A stretch of 64,000 bases of DNA from Metabacillus idriensis (GCF_009674765.1 NZ_WKKF01000001.1:620001-684000); one strand, 5' to 3'; shown: positions 17,487-27,251, numbered from the stretch's first letter. Translations and numbers: made by a program. Notes: a model not told the origin generated them from the letters alone.

Positions 17487-17500
17487 TATCAACGTTGTTA
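17487..17500. promoter_or_regulatory. LacI operator O2
   Basis: TATCAACGTTGTTA, one mismatch to the perfect palindrome. Its centre lies 65 bp from O1 and 29 bp from O3. Confidence 0.75.
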
Positions 17501-17515
17501 TTTTGTGGATAAAAA

Positions 17516-17529
17516 TAACAACGTTGTTA
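17516..17529. promoter_or_regulatory. LacI operator O3
   Basis: TAACAACGTTGTTA, a perfect palindrome. It lies only a few bases before the left end of a dispersed TIR element that separates it from dctP. Confidence 0.8.
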
Positions 17530-17534
17530 ATTAA

Positions 17535-17740
17535 AACTCTTTTCGTAATTTTTGTTGCTTTAAATGTAGATATTTAAAACCATGAGTGGATTGCAGCGGA
17601 AGGAACTTGACTCCTGTGGGAAAATAGAGGGAAATGGGAGACCCCACAGGCAAAGCCGGACCGCGGAAAGCAAGTTCCTGGAGCGGAAAGGAACGGACAA
17701 CATTGTATCATCAAAAACAACATTCTATGCGAAACAGCCT
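17535..17740 (+). repeat. Dispersed TIR element, copy 1
   Basis: About 206 bp. It shares the core GTGGATTG..AGCGGAAGGAACTTGACTCC and GCAAGTTCCTGGAGCGG with copies at 35871 (same orientation), 27381 and 50387 (reverse). The right end is GCGAAACAGCCT; the left end is decayed (CTCTTTTCGTAA). The internal GGAACTTG/CAAGTTCC arms can fold into a hairpin. It codes for nothing. It separates the LacI operators from dctP. Confidence 0.85.
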
Positions 17741-17750
17741 TAATTAAAAA

Positions 17751-17764
17751 TGTAACCGTTAACA
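17751..17764. promoter_or_regulatory. cre site upstream of dctP
   Basis: TGTAACCGTTAACA matches the CcpA catabolite-responsive-element consensus TGWAANCGNTNWCA at every position. It lies 33 bases before the dctP start, so the uronate operon is probably repressed by preferred sugars. Confidence 0.7.
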
Positions 17765-17796
17765 AAGGGGCAGTATACTTTCAGGAGGGATGGGAA

Positions 17797-18798
17797 TTGA
17801 AAAAATGGATGGCATTTATGGTGATCTGCCTGCTTGCAGCCGGCGTATTGTCTGCATGCGGCACACAGTCATCAAGTGATGGAACGATTACAATGAGGCT
17901 TGCACATAACCAAAGTGAGACACATCCTGTGCATAAATCGCTGACTGAGTTTGCGAGATTAACAGAAGAGAAGACAAACGGTGAAGTAAAGATCGATCTT
18001 TATCCGAATGGACAGCTTGGGGCGGAGCGGGAAGTCATTGAACTGACCCAGACCGGAGCTGTAGATTTATCAAAGGTCAGTGCAAGTGCTCTGGAGAGTT
18101 TTTCAGAAGTCTACTCTCTTTTCAGTCTGCCGTATTTGTTTGACGGACGAGATCATTATTACAAAGTGATGAACAGCAGCACGGTTAATGGCATCTACGA
18201 ATCTACGGAAGAGATCGGGTTCAGGGGACTTACTTTCTATGACGGGGGTTCAAGGAACTTTTATACGAAAAATAAACCGATCATGCATCCAGACGATCTG
18301 AATGGCATGAAAATACGGGTACAGCCAAGTGCAACAGCCATCAGGATGATTGAGCTGATGGGAGGTTCTCCTACTCCGATGTCTTTCGGCGAAGTCTACA
18401 CCGCTCTGCAGCAGGGAGTAATTGACGGTTCGGAAAATAATGAAACCGCTTTAACGGATAACAACCATGGAGAAGTGGCAAAAGAATATTCCTACAGCGA
18501 GCATGCCATGGTTCCGGACATTCTGATTATGAACCAGGCGAAGTGGGACGAATTGAATGCAGAACAGAAAAAGGCCATCAATGAGGCTGCCCGCGAATCG
18601 TCTGCTTTTCATAAAGTTGTTTGGGAAGAAGCGATTGAAAAATCGATAAAAGATGCCAAGGAAAAAGGCGTGACATTCAGTACGCCTGATAAGGAACCCT
18701 TTCAAAAGGCGGTTCGGCCGCTCCATAAAGAATTTGCCGAAAAAGAGTCTACAGCTGAGTACTACAAAAAGATCCGTGAAGCTGCTGATAAGGAATAA
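17797..18798 (+). CDS. dctP: TRAP transporter solute-binding lipoprotein DctP
   Basis: A 333-residue extracytoplasmic binding protein of a tripartite ATP-independent transporter. It has a lipoprotein signal (hydrophobic core, lipobox near VLSAC at residues 17-21), so it is anchored to the outer face of the membrane. The DctP signature is present, with the substrate-anchoring Arg in MKIRVQPSATA and the GEVYTALQQGVIDG block. TTG is used as start, with AGGAGG seven bases upstream. The adjoining uronate enzymes make a hexuronate such as glucuronate the likely cargo. A 60-bp piece of this gene is duplicated at 3395-3454. Confidence 0.92.
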   Translation: MKKWMAFMVICLLAAGVLSACGTQSSSDGTITMRLAHNQSETHPVHKSLTEFARLTEEKTNGEVKIDLYPNGQLGAEREVIELTQTGAVDLSKVSASALESFSEVYSLFSLPYLFDGRDHYYKVMNSSTVNGIYESTEEIGFRGLTFYDGGSRNFYTKNKPIMHPDDLNGMKIRVQPSATAIRMIELMGGSPTPMSFGEVYTALQQGVIDGSENNETALTDNNHGEVAKEYSYSEHAMVPDILIMNQAKWDELNAEQKKAINEAARESSAFHKVVWEEAIEKSIKDAKEKGVTFSTPDKEPFQKAVRPLHKEFAEKESTAEYYKKIREAADKE

Positions 18799-18816
18799 AC
18801 AGGGGGAGGAACTGAG

Positions 18817-19341
18817 ATGCAGAAAATAAGAAAAACAGCCGATCAGACCATAGCGTTTATTACATGTACCATGCTTGCATTTATGGTGCTTGTGGCGGTA
18901 TGGCAGGTTTTCACAAGGTATGTACTGAACTCGCCAAGCATTGTATCTGAAGAGATTTTAAGATATTCACTGATTTGGGTATCCATGCTTGGTGCAGCTT
19001 ATGCATTTGGGCAGAAGAAGCATATTGCGATTGAACTGCTTGCAGAAAAGCTGCCTAAAAACAAAGCTCTTCCTGTCAGCGTTCTCATTGAAGTGCTTGT
19101 CCTATCATTTGCTGTTCTCGTTATGGTGATAGGAGGATCCAGAACGGTAGCGATTACGATGGCCCAGTCTTCAGCGGCACTTGGCGTTCCGATGGGATAC
19201 ATTTATTTATCTCTGCCAGTGAGCGGCATTCTTATCATCGGATATAGTCTGATGAGTATCTACGAAGCTGTTGTTAAGAGAAAAGTAGAGTTATATTCAG
19301 ATGATTTGGAAGCCGTCTCAAAAACTAGGATTGAAGGCTAA
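18817..19341 (+). CDS. dctQ: TRAP transporter small membrane subunit DctQ
   Basis: A 174-residue four-helix membrane protein of the DctQ family (SEEILRYSLIWVSMLGAAYAFG block and KKHIAIELL). It forms the transmembrane unit together with DctM and couples it to the binding protein. Start ATG has an AGGGGGAGG ribosome site 18 bases after dctP stops, so it is in the same operon. The predicted hydrophobic segments lie at about 14-35, 50-66, 85-108 and 128-150. Normal length. Confidence 0.9.
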   Translation: MQKIRKTADQTIAFITCTMLAFMVLVAVWQVFTRYVLNSPSIVSEEILRYSLIWVSMLGAAYAFGQKKHIAIELLAEKLPKNKALPVSVLIEVLVLSFAVLVMVIGGSRTVAITMAQSSAALGVPMGYIYLSLPVSGILIIGYSLMSIYEAVVKRKVELYSDDLEAVSKTRIEG

Positions 19342-19354
19342 AACAAAGGAGTGA

Positions 19355-20656
19355 TTGAAATTGACCTTAACTGCAGGACTCATCTTACTGAGTGTGTTTT
19401 TTGTCCTTTTAATAGTGGGAGTGCCGATTGCCATCAGTATTGCAGGTGCATCCATCGCTACCATGCTGATTTTGTTCCCGTTTGATGTTGCGGTATTTAC
19501 CTCTGCTCAGAAAATGGTTACCGGCCTCGACAGCTTTGCTCTTCTGGCAGTTCCATTTTTCGTGCTGTCTGGGATCATTATGAACAATGGCGGAATTGCC
19601 ATCCGTTTGATCAATCTTGCAAAACTGCTGGCTGGCCGCATGCCAGGTTCTTTAGCTCACACAAACGTGCTCGGAAATATGCTTTTCGGATCGATATCAG
19701 GATCCTCTGTCGCTTCTGCTGCGGCAATCGGAGGAGTCATGTCTCCGCTTCAGGATAAAGAAGGATATGAACGGACCTATTCAGCAGCAGTTAACATTGC
19801 TTCAGCTCCGACTGGTCTCCTGATTCCTCCAAGCAGCCTGCTGATTATCTACTCGCTTGTCAGCGGCGGGACGTCAGTTGCTGCTTTGTTTATAGCCGGA
19901 TATGTTCCAGGCATTTTATGGGGCCTTGCTACAATGCTTGTTGCTTTCTTTATTGCAAAAAAGAAGAACTACCCAATTGCACCCCGGATTCCGTTTAGCC
20001 AGGGACTGAAGGTATTCCTTGATGCTATTCCAAGTCTTCTGCTGATTGTGGTTGTCCTCGGCGGGATCATAGCAGGGGTTTTTACAGCAACTGAAGGCGC
20101 AGCGATTGCCGTTGCTTACTCACTGATTCTGTCCATTATTTATCGAACGTTCAGCTTTAAGAAGCTGCCGAAAATGCTGCTTGAAACGGTGGAGATGACA
20201 GCCGTAATTATGTTATTGATTGGTACTTCCACGATTTTATCTCTGGTCATGTCTTTCACTGGTATTCCAGAGGCAATCAGCAGCGGTCTGCTCAGTTTAA
20301 CGGACAGTCCAATTATTATCCTGCTGCTTATGAACGTGATTTTACTGATTATTGGAACATTTATAGACATTACACCTGCCGTATTAATCTTTACACCAAT
20401 CTTTCTTCCGGTTGTTACAGCATTCGGCATGGATCCAGTTCACTTTGGCATCATGATGGCTTTTAACCTGTGCATCGGGAACATTACACCTCCTGTCGGC
20501 AGTGCTCTGTTTGTAGGCTGCAGCATTGGAAAAGTGAAAATGGAGCAGGTCATTAAACCGCTGCTGCCATTTTACGGAGCCATTATCGTGGTGCTTCTGG
20601 CAGTTACATTTATTCCGGAAATCAGCCTCAGCCTGCCAAAACTGTTTGGCTTATAA
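19355..20656 (+). CDS. dctM: TRAP transporter large permease DctM
   Basis: A 433-residue permease with about 11-12 hydrophobic segments. It has the DctM signature (GGIAIRLINLA near residue 80, and GSISGSSVASAAAIGG near 112) and a late GNITPPVGSALFVG motif. It imports solute with a sodium or proton gradient. TTG start at 19355 with AAAGGA upstream; it begins 13 bases after dctQ. The three TRAP genes are in the standard P-Q-M order and lead the uronate operon. Confidence 0.93.
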   Translation: MKLTLTAGLILLSVFFVLLIVGVPIAISIAGASIATMLILFPFDVAVFTSAQKMVTGLDSFALLAVPFFVLSGIIMNNGGIAIRLINLAKLLAGRMPGSLAHTNVLGNMLFGSISGSSVASAAAIGGVMSPLQDKEGYERTYSAAVNIASAPTGLLIPPSSLLIIYSLVSGGTSVAALFIAGYVPGILWGLATMLVAFFIAKKKNYPIAPRIPFSQGLKVFLDAIPSLLLIVVVLGGIIAGVFTATEGAAIAVAYSLILSIIYRTFSFKKLPKMLLETVEMTAVIMLLIGTSTILSLVMSFTGIPEAISSGLLSLTDSPIIILLLMNVILLIIGTFIDITPAVLIFTPIFLPVVTAFGMDPVHFGIMMAFNLCIGNITPPVGSALFVGCSIGKVKMEQVIKPLLPFYGAIIVVLLAVTFIPEISLSLPKLFGL

Positions 20657-20683
20657 AATACAGCAGAGAGAAGGGTTTCATTC

Positions 20684-23089
20684 ATGAGCATTAAAGAAAA
20701 ATATCCATTCACATTAAAAAAAGAAGAAAACAATATCGTTGAATTTCAGCTTGAAAACGGAACGGTAAAAGCTTATGTGTTTGTTCTTGAAACGAACATT
20801 GTACGCGTTCTTTTTACGGAAGGAAATTCACTGAAACTAAAGCAAACATGGAGTATCGCACCCGGAATGGAAGACGTTCCATTTGAAGGAAGAAACAGAT
20901 TTGAGACGGCGGGATTTTCATTGCCCGGCTATCAGATCAAGCAGGATGAAGACGCAGTATACATCGAGACAGATGCATTGAAGATGGACATTCAGCTGAA
21001 CGGGTTTAAAGTAACCTGGTATACAAGAATTGAAAATAGCTGGATCGAAATGGCGAAAGACCGGGCGACACAGGCCTATCATTTTGAATATGCATCAGGC
21101 GGAAGACCTGCCCATTATCTCCAGCGTGACTTAGAAGAGCAGTATTTCGGTTTTGGAGAAAAAACAGGTGCTGTAGATAAACATGGCAAACGATACCGCA
21201 TGCAGACAATTGATGCCATGGGCTATGATGCAGAGTACACGGATCCCCTTTACAAGCACATGCCGTTTTACATAACAAGAAATAAAAAAACGGGCGTATC
21301 CTTCGGCTTATTTTATGACAATCTATCAAGCTCTGTTTTTGAAATGGGCTCTGAGCTTGATAACTATCATGGTTTGTACCGCTATTTTCAGGCGAAGGAC
21401 GGGGATCTTGATTACTACGTGATAGCAGGACCAAAAGTTCAGGATGTGACTGAAGCATTCGCATGGATGACGGGAAAAACCATCCTTCCGCCAAAATGGA
21501 GCCTTGGCTATTCCGGTTCGACCATGAGCTATACAGATGCACCTGATGCGCAGAATCAGCTGAAGCAGTTTCTTGAACTTTGCCGCGAACATGACATATT
21601 GTGTGACTCGTTTCAGCTTTCATCCGGATATACGTCCATTGGCGATAAACGATATGTCTTCACCTGGAATAACGACAAATTTCCAAATCCAAAGGAATTA
21701 GTGAACGACTACCATGAAGATGGTCTTAAACTGTGTGCAAATATCAAGCCTTGCCTGTTAAAAGATCATCCCTTATTCCATGAACTGGAAGAGAAAAAAA
21801 TGTTTATTGAAAACCGTGAAACCAAGGATGCAGAGATGGCCCAGTTCTGGGATGAGACAGGGGCTTATCTGGATTTTACAAACAAGGAAACCTACAGCTG
21901 GTGGAAATCACAAGTAAAAGAAAAGCTGCTTGACTACGGGATTGATTCAACCTGGAATGACAACAATGAGTTTGAGATATGGAGCAAAGAAGCGGAATGT
22001 CATGGATTTGGAGAAAAAATCAGCTTTGATGCGATTCGTGCATTGCATCCTCTGCTCATGATGAAAGCTTCGTATGAAGCACAGCGGGAATACAATCCAC
22101 AGCTTCGTCCTTATTTAATTTCAAGATCCGGCAGTCCGGGTATGCACCGCTACGTTCAAACATGGACAGGGGACAACCGGACAAGCTGGAAAACGCTGAA
22201 GTTCAACATCAAGATGGGAATTGGAATGAGCTTGTCCGGCCTTTATAATTTTGGTCACGATGTCGGCGGATTTTCTGGCCCTGCACCAGAACCTGAGCTG
22301 TTCGTAAGATGGATTCAAAATGGAATCATGCATCCGAGATTTACGATTCACTCTTGGAATGACGATCAAACGGTCAACGAACCATGGATGTATCCAGAGG
22401 TGCTGCCTGTTGTCAGAGACCTTATCAAATTCAGAACAAAACTTACGCCATATCTATACACAGCGCTGTACGAAGCGCATGCCAACTACAAGCCGATTAT
22501 CCGGCCAACTTTTTATGAATTTGAGCATGATGAAATGACATTTGAAGAAAACGATGATTTTATGCTCGGAGATCACCTGTTAGTCGCATCTGTTGTAGAA
22601 AAAGGGAAAAAACAGCGGGACGTCTATTTGCCGCAGCACCACGGGGGCTGGTATGACTTCCATGAAGGAACATGGTTTGAAGGCGGACAGACGGTTACCA
22701 TTCCCGCACCTCTTCATTATGTTCCCCTGCTTGTAAAAGGAGGAAGCATCCTTCCTGTTAATCTGGCGGACGTTTCATTTGCTGATAAACATAAAGATGA
22801 AAGAGGGTTTCTGTTATTCCCTGAAAAGGGCAGCAGTGAATCCGTGTACAGATTATATGAAGATGACGGCGTGACAGCACAATACAAAGAAGACTTCGCT
22901 TATGTGGCTGTCAAAATGAATACAACAGAAACAGAGATTCATATAAACGCTGAACTAGAGGGGAATTTCACTCTTCCCTATGACACAGCAGCATTTATTT
23001 TGCCGCAGGGTGAAAAAAGAAAGCTGATTATAGACGGTGCAGAGTATAAAAGCGGAGATCAAATCTATTTGAAACAGGAGGAAATCTGA
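20684..23089 (+). CDS. Glycoside hydrolase family 31 alpha-glycosidase
   Basis: An 801-residue GH31 enzyme, retaining alpha-glycosidase. An N-terminal beta domain contains EEQYFGFGEKTG. The catalytic barrel carries the nucleophile in STWNDNNEFEIW (the DxNE-like family motif) and the general acid in WTGDNRTSW, followed by GHDVGGFSG and HSWNDD. A C-terminal beta domain has LLVKGGSILP and YEDDG. No signal peptide, so it acts inside the cell. GH31 covers alpha-glucosidase, alpha-xylosidase and sulfoquinovosidase. The uronate operon suggests a substrate in which a sugar is alpha-linked to a uronic acid. Located between the transporter and the isomerase. Confidence 0.9.
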   Translation: MSIKEKYPFTLKKEENNIVEFQLENGTVKAYVFVLETNIVRVLFTEGNSLKLKQTWSIAPGMEDVPFEGRNRFETAGFSLPGYQIKQDEDAVYIETDALKMDIQLNGFKVTWYTRIENSWIEMAKDRATQAYHFEYASGGRPAHYLQRDLEEQYFGFGEKTGAVDKHGKRYRMQTIDAMGYDAEYTDPLYKHMPFYITRNKKTGVSFGLFYDNLSSSVFEMGSELDNYHGLYRYFQAKDGDLDYYVIAGPKVQDVTEAFAWMTGKTILPPKWSLGYSGSTMSYTDAPDAQNQLKQFLELCREHDILCDSFQLSSGYTSIGDKRYVFTWNNDKFPNPKELVNDYHEDGLKLCANIKPCLLKDHPLFHELEEKKMFIENRETKDAEMAQFWDETGAYLDFTNKETYSWWKSQVKEKLLDYGIDSTWNDNNEFEIWSKEAECHGFGEKISFDAIRALHPLLMMKASYEAQREYNPQLRPYLISRSGSPGMHRYVQTWTGDNRTSWKTLKFNIKMGIGMSLSGLYNFGHDVGGFSGPAPEPELFVRWIQNGIMHPRFTIHSWNDDQTVNEPWMYPEVLPVVRDLIKFRTKLTPYLYTALYEAHANYKPIIRPTFYEFEHDEMTFEENDDFMLGDHLLVASVVEKGKKQRDVYLPQHHGGWYDFHEGTWFEGGQTVTIPAPLHYVPLLVKGGSILPVNLADVSFADKHKDERGFLLFPEKGSSESVYRLYEDDGVTAQYKEDFAYVAVKMNTTETEIHINAELEGNFTLPYDTAAFILPQGEKRKLIIDGAEYKSGDQIYLKQEEI

Positions 23090-23090
23090 A

Positions 23091-24497
23091 GTGAAAAAAT
23101 TTATGGATGACGATTTTCTATTAGATTACGAAACCTCTAAAATTCTGTACCATGAGTATGCAAAAGATATGCCGATTTATGATTACCACTGCCATTTGAG
23201 CCCTGAGGAAATTGCAGGAAATAAGCAGTTTCGAAACTTGACGGAAATCTGGCTGAATGGTGATCACTACAAATGGCGTGCTATGCGTGCAAACGGCATC
23301 AGTGAAGAGTTGATTACAGGCAGTGCAAGTGATAAGGAGAAGTTTGATGCCTGGGCAAAAACAATGCCGTCCTGTATCGGCAATCCACTTTATCATTGGA
23401 CTCACTTGGAGCTAAAGCGATATTTCAACATTGATTTGCCGCTGAGTGAAAAAACGGGAGACGAAATCTGGGAACGCTGCAATCAGCTGCTTCAGCAGAA
23501 GGATTTTTCTGCTCAGGAGATTATAAAAAAATCGAATGTTCACTTGATTTGTACAACAGATGACCCGGCAGATTCGCTTGCTTATCATAAGGAAATTCTA
23601 GCAAATGAAAGCATAGAGACAGCTGTGCTGCCTGCTTTCCGTCCAGATAAAGGCATTGAAATTGCACAGCATGGTTTTAAGGATTATGTAGAAACTCTAT
23701 CTAAAGCAGCAAACATTGAAATTACCAGCTATCAGGATTTATTAGAGACTTTTGAAGATCGTGTTGCTTACTTTCATGAAGCTGGGTGCAGAGTCTCAGA
23801 CCATGGATTCGAACATCTTTTCTATGAAGAGGCAACGCTCTCAGAAGTTTCAGCGATTTTTGATAAGGCTATTCATGGTCACTCCATCACTTTATCTGAA
23901 GAAAATAAGTATAAGACCTTTACGCTGCTTCATCTTGGGAAATTGTATCATTCTCATGGCTGGGTGATGCAGCTTCACATTGGAGCGACTCGCAATAACA
24001 ATATGAAAATGTTTAAGAAAATAGGTCCTGATGCAGGATTTGATTCAATGAACGATTTTGAACTGGCAAAGCCGCTGAATCAGTTTCTGAATCATCTTGA
24101 TAAAGAGAATGAGCTGCCAAAGACGATTCTCTATAACCTCAATCCCGCACATAATCCGATCATTGCTTCAGCCGCCGGAAATTTTCAAAATGAAGAAGCA
24201 AGAGGGAAGCTTCAATTTGGAACAGGCTGGTGGTTTAACGATCAAAAAGAAGGAATGATCCGCCAAATGACAGACCTTGCAAGTATAGGCCTGATCAGCA
24301 ATTTTGTAGGCATGGTGACGGATTCCCGCAGTTTTCTTTCCTATACAAGACATGAATACTTCCGCCGCATTCTATGCAACTTAATCGGCGGCTGGGTTCA
24401 CAAAGGGGAAGCACCAGATGATTATGAATTACTCGGTCAAATGGTCCAGGATATTTGCTATAACAATGCCAAAAACTATTTTGAGATTACTAGATAA
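23091..24497 (+). CDS. uxaC: Glucuronate/galacturonate isomerase
   Basis: A 468-residue uronate isomerase that converts D-glucuronate to D-fructuronate (and galacturonate to tagaturonate). It belongs to the amidohydrolase-like fold. The metal-binding YDYHCHLSP is at about residues 27-35 and LHIGATRNNN in the middle, with GTGWWFND and VTDSRSFLSY late. GTG start with AGGAGGAAA upstream, one base after GH31 ends. Full length and motifs suggest activity. It performs the first intracellular step of the hexuronate pathway encoded here. Confidence 0.95.
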   Translation: MKKFMDDDFLLDYETSKILYHEYAKDMPIYDYHCHLSPEEIAGNKQFRNLTEIWLNGDHYKWRAMRANGISEELITGSASDKEKFDAWAKTMPSCIGNPLYHWTHLELKRYFNIDLPLSEKTGDEIWERCNQLLQQKDFSAQEIIKKSNVHLICTTDDPADSLAYHKEILANESIETAVLPAFRPDKGIEIAQHGFKDYVETLSKAANIEITSYQDLLETFEDRVAYFHEAGCRVSDHGFEHLFYEEATLSEVSAIFDKAIHGHSITLSEENKYKTFTLLHLGKLYHSHGWVMQLHIGATRNNNMKMFKKIGPDAGFDSMNDFELAKPLNQFLNHLDKENELPKTILYNLNPAHNPIIASAAGNFQNEEARGKLQFGTGWWFNDQKEGMIRQMTDLASIGLISNFVGMVTDSRSFLSYTRHEYFRRILCNLIGGWVHKGEAPDDYELLGQMVQDICYNNAKNYFEITR

Positions 24498-24518
24498 TCA
24501 GATGGAGGGAAAACGTTT

Positions 24519-25610
24519 ATGCAAATGACCTTTCGCTGGTATGGGGACAATGATCCTGTTACCTTACAAAATATTCGCCAGATTCCCGGTATGACTGGAA
24601 TTGTATCCGCTATTTACGATATCCCGGTCGGAGAAGCCTGGACTTACGATAAAATTATTGAGCTTAAAAAGAAGGTTGAAGAGAGCGGGTTACATTTAAG
24701 TGTAATAGAGAGCGTCCCAGTGCATGAGGACATAAAGCTTGGACTTCCATCAAGAGACCGGTATATAGAAAACTACAAAACGACGATTCGGAATTTATCC
24801 AGGGCTGGAATAAAAATTGTTTGCTATAACTTTATGCCTGTCTTTGACTGGACACGCTCATCCCTTGATTACGAATTGCCGGACGGTTCGACGGCCTTAA
24901 TCTATGAGGAAGAGAAAGTGAAGCAGATGAATCCTATAAACGGAGATTTAAAGCTTCCGGGCTGGGATACAAGCTATGAACCGGAGCAATTAAAAAGTCT
25001 TATGAACCACTATCAAAATGTATCTGAAGAGAAATTGTGGACGAACCTGTCATATTTTATTAAAGAAATCATCCCCGTTGCAGAGGAAGAAGACGTTAAA
25101 ATGGCCATTCATCCGGATGATCCGCCATGGTCCATCTTCGGATTGCCGAGAATCATTAACAGTAAAGAGAACTTAGACAGATTCGTTAATCTATACGATA
25201 GCCCATACAACGGACTTTGTTTATGCAGCGGTTCGCTTGGGGCAAATCCCGAGCATGATTTCCCTGAATTTGTCCGCTATTTTGGCAGGAAAGGAAAAAT
25301 CAATTTCGTTCATTTAAGAAATATAAAATGGACCGGTGAAAAATCCTTTCAGGAATCTGCCCATCTTTCAACGGATGGATCATTAGATATGTACGAAATT
25401 GTACGCGCCTTAAGAGAAGTTGATTTTTCAGGACCAGCTAGACCGGATCATGGCAGAATGATTTGGGGAGAAACGGGGAAACCAGGTTATGGATTGTATG
25501 ACCGTGCTCTTGGTGCAACCTATTTAAATGGCTTGTGGGAAGCGGCAACAAAGGACAAAAACAGACAAGCGGAAAAGGGGAATAAATATGAAAATTCCTT
25601 TTCAGATTAA
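24519..25610 (+). CDS. uxuA: Mannonate dehydratase
   Basis: A 363-residue enzyme that dehydrates D-mannonate to 2-keto-3-deoxygluconate. It begins [12 protein letters not shown] and has the family's [15 protein letters not shown] block, [26 protein letters not shown] and the C-terminal [11 protein letters not shown], which contribute the Mn-binding and catalytic residues. AUG with GGAGGG upstream. It overlaps the SDR gene by 23 bases. No KDG kinase or aldolase is visible in this window, so the lower pathway must be elsewhere. Confidence 0.95.
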   Translation: MQMTFRWYGDNDPVTLQNIRQIPGMTGIVSAIYDIPVGEAWTYDKIIELKKKVEESGLHLSVIESVPVHEDIKLGLPSRDRYIENYKTTIRNLSRAGIKIVCYNFMPVFDWTRSSLDYELPDGSTALIYEEEKVKQMNPINGDLKLPGWDTSYEPEQLKSLMNHYQNVSEEKLWTNLSYFIKEIIPVAEEEDVKMAIHPDDPPWSIFGLPRIINSKENLDRFVNLYDSPYNGLCLCSGSLGANPEHDFPEFVRYFGRKGKINFVHLRNIKWTGEKSFQESAHLSTDGSLDMYEIVRALREVDFSGPARPDHGRMIWGETGKPGYGLYDRALGATYLNGLWEAATKDKNRQAEKGNKYENSFSD

Positions 25611-26433
25611 TTTAGATGGAAAGGTCGCTGTTGTTACTGGCGGAAGCGGTGTTCTATGCAGTCAATTTGCCAAAGCACTTGCTGCATGCGGAGCAAAAGT
25701 GGCTGTCATCAGCAGGCGGCAGGAATCAGTAGAACGTGTTGCGGAAGAAATCCGTGCAGAAGGCGGGACGGCTATAGCTCTATCTGCTGACGTGCTTGAT
25801 AAAACAAGCCTTGAGCAGGCAAAAGCAGTAGTGAATGAAAAGCTTGGACCATGCAGCATTCTGATAAATGGCGCAGGCGGCAATCATCCTAAAGGAAATA
25901 CAGATAAAGAATACTACTTCAATGAGGACTTGAACAACTCTGAAATCAATACGTTTTTTGATTTGGATTCAGAAGGAGTCCGTTCCGTCTTTGATTTGAA
26001 CTTTCTCGGAACCCTGCAGACGACTCAGGTATTTGGCAGAGATATGATTGAAGGGGATGTCATCATTAATGTTTCTTCAATGAATGCTTACACTCCATTG
26101 ACAAAAATCCCTGCCTACAGCGGGGCTAAAGCGGCCGTCAGCAACTTTACTCAATGGCTGGCAGTCCATATGTCAAAGGAAGGTATAAGAGTCAATGCCA
26201 TTGCACCGGGCTTTTTCTTAACAGAGCAAAATCGAAATTTACTAACGAATAGCGACGGCAGCTACACCGATCGGGCGAAAAAAATTCTTAACCAGACACC
26301 GCTCGAGAGATTTGGAGATCCTGAGGATCTAAATGGCACGCTGCTCTGGCTTGTGAGCAATGAAGCATCCAGGTTTGTGACTGGAACCGTGATTCCGGTG
26401 GATGGAGGATTTTCGGCTTATTCGGGAGTTTGA
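25588..26433 (+). CDS. SDR-family fructuronate reductase (D-mannonate oxidoreductase)
   Basis: A 281-residue short-chain dehydrogenase. Rossmann motif [10 protein letters not shown] near residues 18-27, NGAGG, the active-site Ser in NVSSMNA and YSGAK (Tyr-x-x-x-Lys). Its position directly after uxuA fills the missing step, NAD(P)H-dependent reduction of D-fructuronate to D-mannonate. B. subtilis UxuB (YjmF) is likewise an SDR enzyme, not the long-chain E. coli type. ATG 25588 has an AAGGGG ribosome site; a longer frame begins inside uxuA without one. A terminator follows, closing the operon. Confidence 0.87.
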   Translation: MKIPFQINLDGKVAVVTGGSGVLCSQFAKALAACGAKVAVISRRQESVERVAEEIRAEGGTAIALSADVLDKTSLEQAKAVVNEKLGPCSILINGAGGNHPKGNTDKEYYFNEDLNNSEINTFFDLDSEGVRSVFDLNFLGTLQTTQVFGRDMIEGDVIINVSSMNAYTPLTKIPAYSGAKAAVSNFTQWLAVHMSKEGIRVNAIAPGFFLTEQNRNLLTNSDGSYTDRAKKILNQTPLERFGDPEDLNGTLLWLVSNEASRFVTGTVIPVDGGFSAYSGV

Positions 26434-26492
26434 TAGAAGCTGCTTTTTCGTTAGGCGGTTAGGTTCCAAGGTGCATAAAAGTTAAATAGAAA

Positions 26493-26526
26493 AACCACAT
26501 CATTTAACGACTGATGTGGTTTTTTG
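26493..26526 (+). terminator. Terminator of uronate operon
   Basis: ACCACATCA...TGATGTGGT stem with T residues after and A residues before. It could also end the leftward oxygenase gene. Confidence 0.8.
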
Positions 26527-26603
26527 TTGAAAGGAATATTCTTGAATAGGGTTATTTACATTATTAAATCTTCTAATATATCGTTTTTAACATGGAACAT
26601 CCC

Positions 26604-27251
26604 TCAAGATTCAGACTGTTTTTGTCTTCTCATCCATTGTGTTGCAACCCATTTTTCTCCAGCTGTAACAGGGGCTCCACCATGTAAAGTTAATTCATTT
26701 ACGTTTTTATCGTTATAGAAATATTCGAAATACACCGCCATCCCTTTTTGTGGGGATACAGAAAAATTCAGTTTAGGAAAAAAAGTTTCTCCCCCATGCT
26801 CTACATCATTTAAGTACATGACCAGTGTGCTGATTCTATTATTTTTTATTCCTTTATTTGTAGATGTGAAAAAATCAAAATGAGGTTTATACTCTTGACC
26901 AGGGCTATATTTAAGAATTTGAATGCCATCCCCATGTTCAGTGGGTATGTTCATTAAAGCTGATATCCTTTTTTCAATTTTAGTAATGGTGTCATTTTCA
27001 TTTTCTTGAAAAAACATGCTGCTGCTTGTTCTTATCTGATTTATTTCATGTGTAACTCCAATTTTAGAACGGTTCATTTTGTCTTTTGACAATCTAATAA
27101 GTTCATCACATTCTTCGTCACTCAAAACATTTCCTAAAATGACGATTAACGGTTCTTCTAATCTGGCAATTATGTTAATCTCTCTATCTTCTGCTATGAT
27201 TTTATTTCCAATGTGATTAAAAATAGTTAATTCTTTACTATCAATTGTCAA
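26604..27251 (-). CDS. Prolyl 4-hydroxylase-like 2OG-Fe(II) oxygenase
   Basis: A 215-residue dioxygenase with the prolyl 4-hydroxylase alpha-subunit fold. The facial triad is visible: His and Asp in KPHFDFF and His in TLHGGAPV. The 2-oxoglutarate-binding Lys follows in GEKWVATQW. LVMYLND and GETFFP are typical core strands. No signal peptide. Bacillus members (the anthrax P4H type) hydroxylate proline-rich or collagen-like peptides. No collagen-like substrate gene is visible nearby. Single gene, convergent to the uronate operon. Confidence 0.88.
   Translation of the reverse strand: MTIDSKELTIFNHIGNKIIAEDREINIIARLEEPLIVILGNVLSDEECDELIRLSKDKMNRSKIGVTHEINQIRTSSSMFFQENENDTITKIEKRISALMNIPTEHGDGIQILKYSPGQEYKPHFDFFTSTNKGIKNNRISTLVMYLNDVEHGGETFFPKLNFSVSPQKGMAVYFEYFYNDKNVNELTLHGGAPVTAGEKWVATQWMRRQKQSES

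Noticed and set aside
21006-21623. 205-codon antisense frame within the GH31 gene
   Set aside because: The plus strand has unmistakable GH31 motifs; the antisense has none and no ribosome site.
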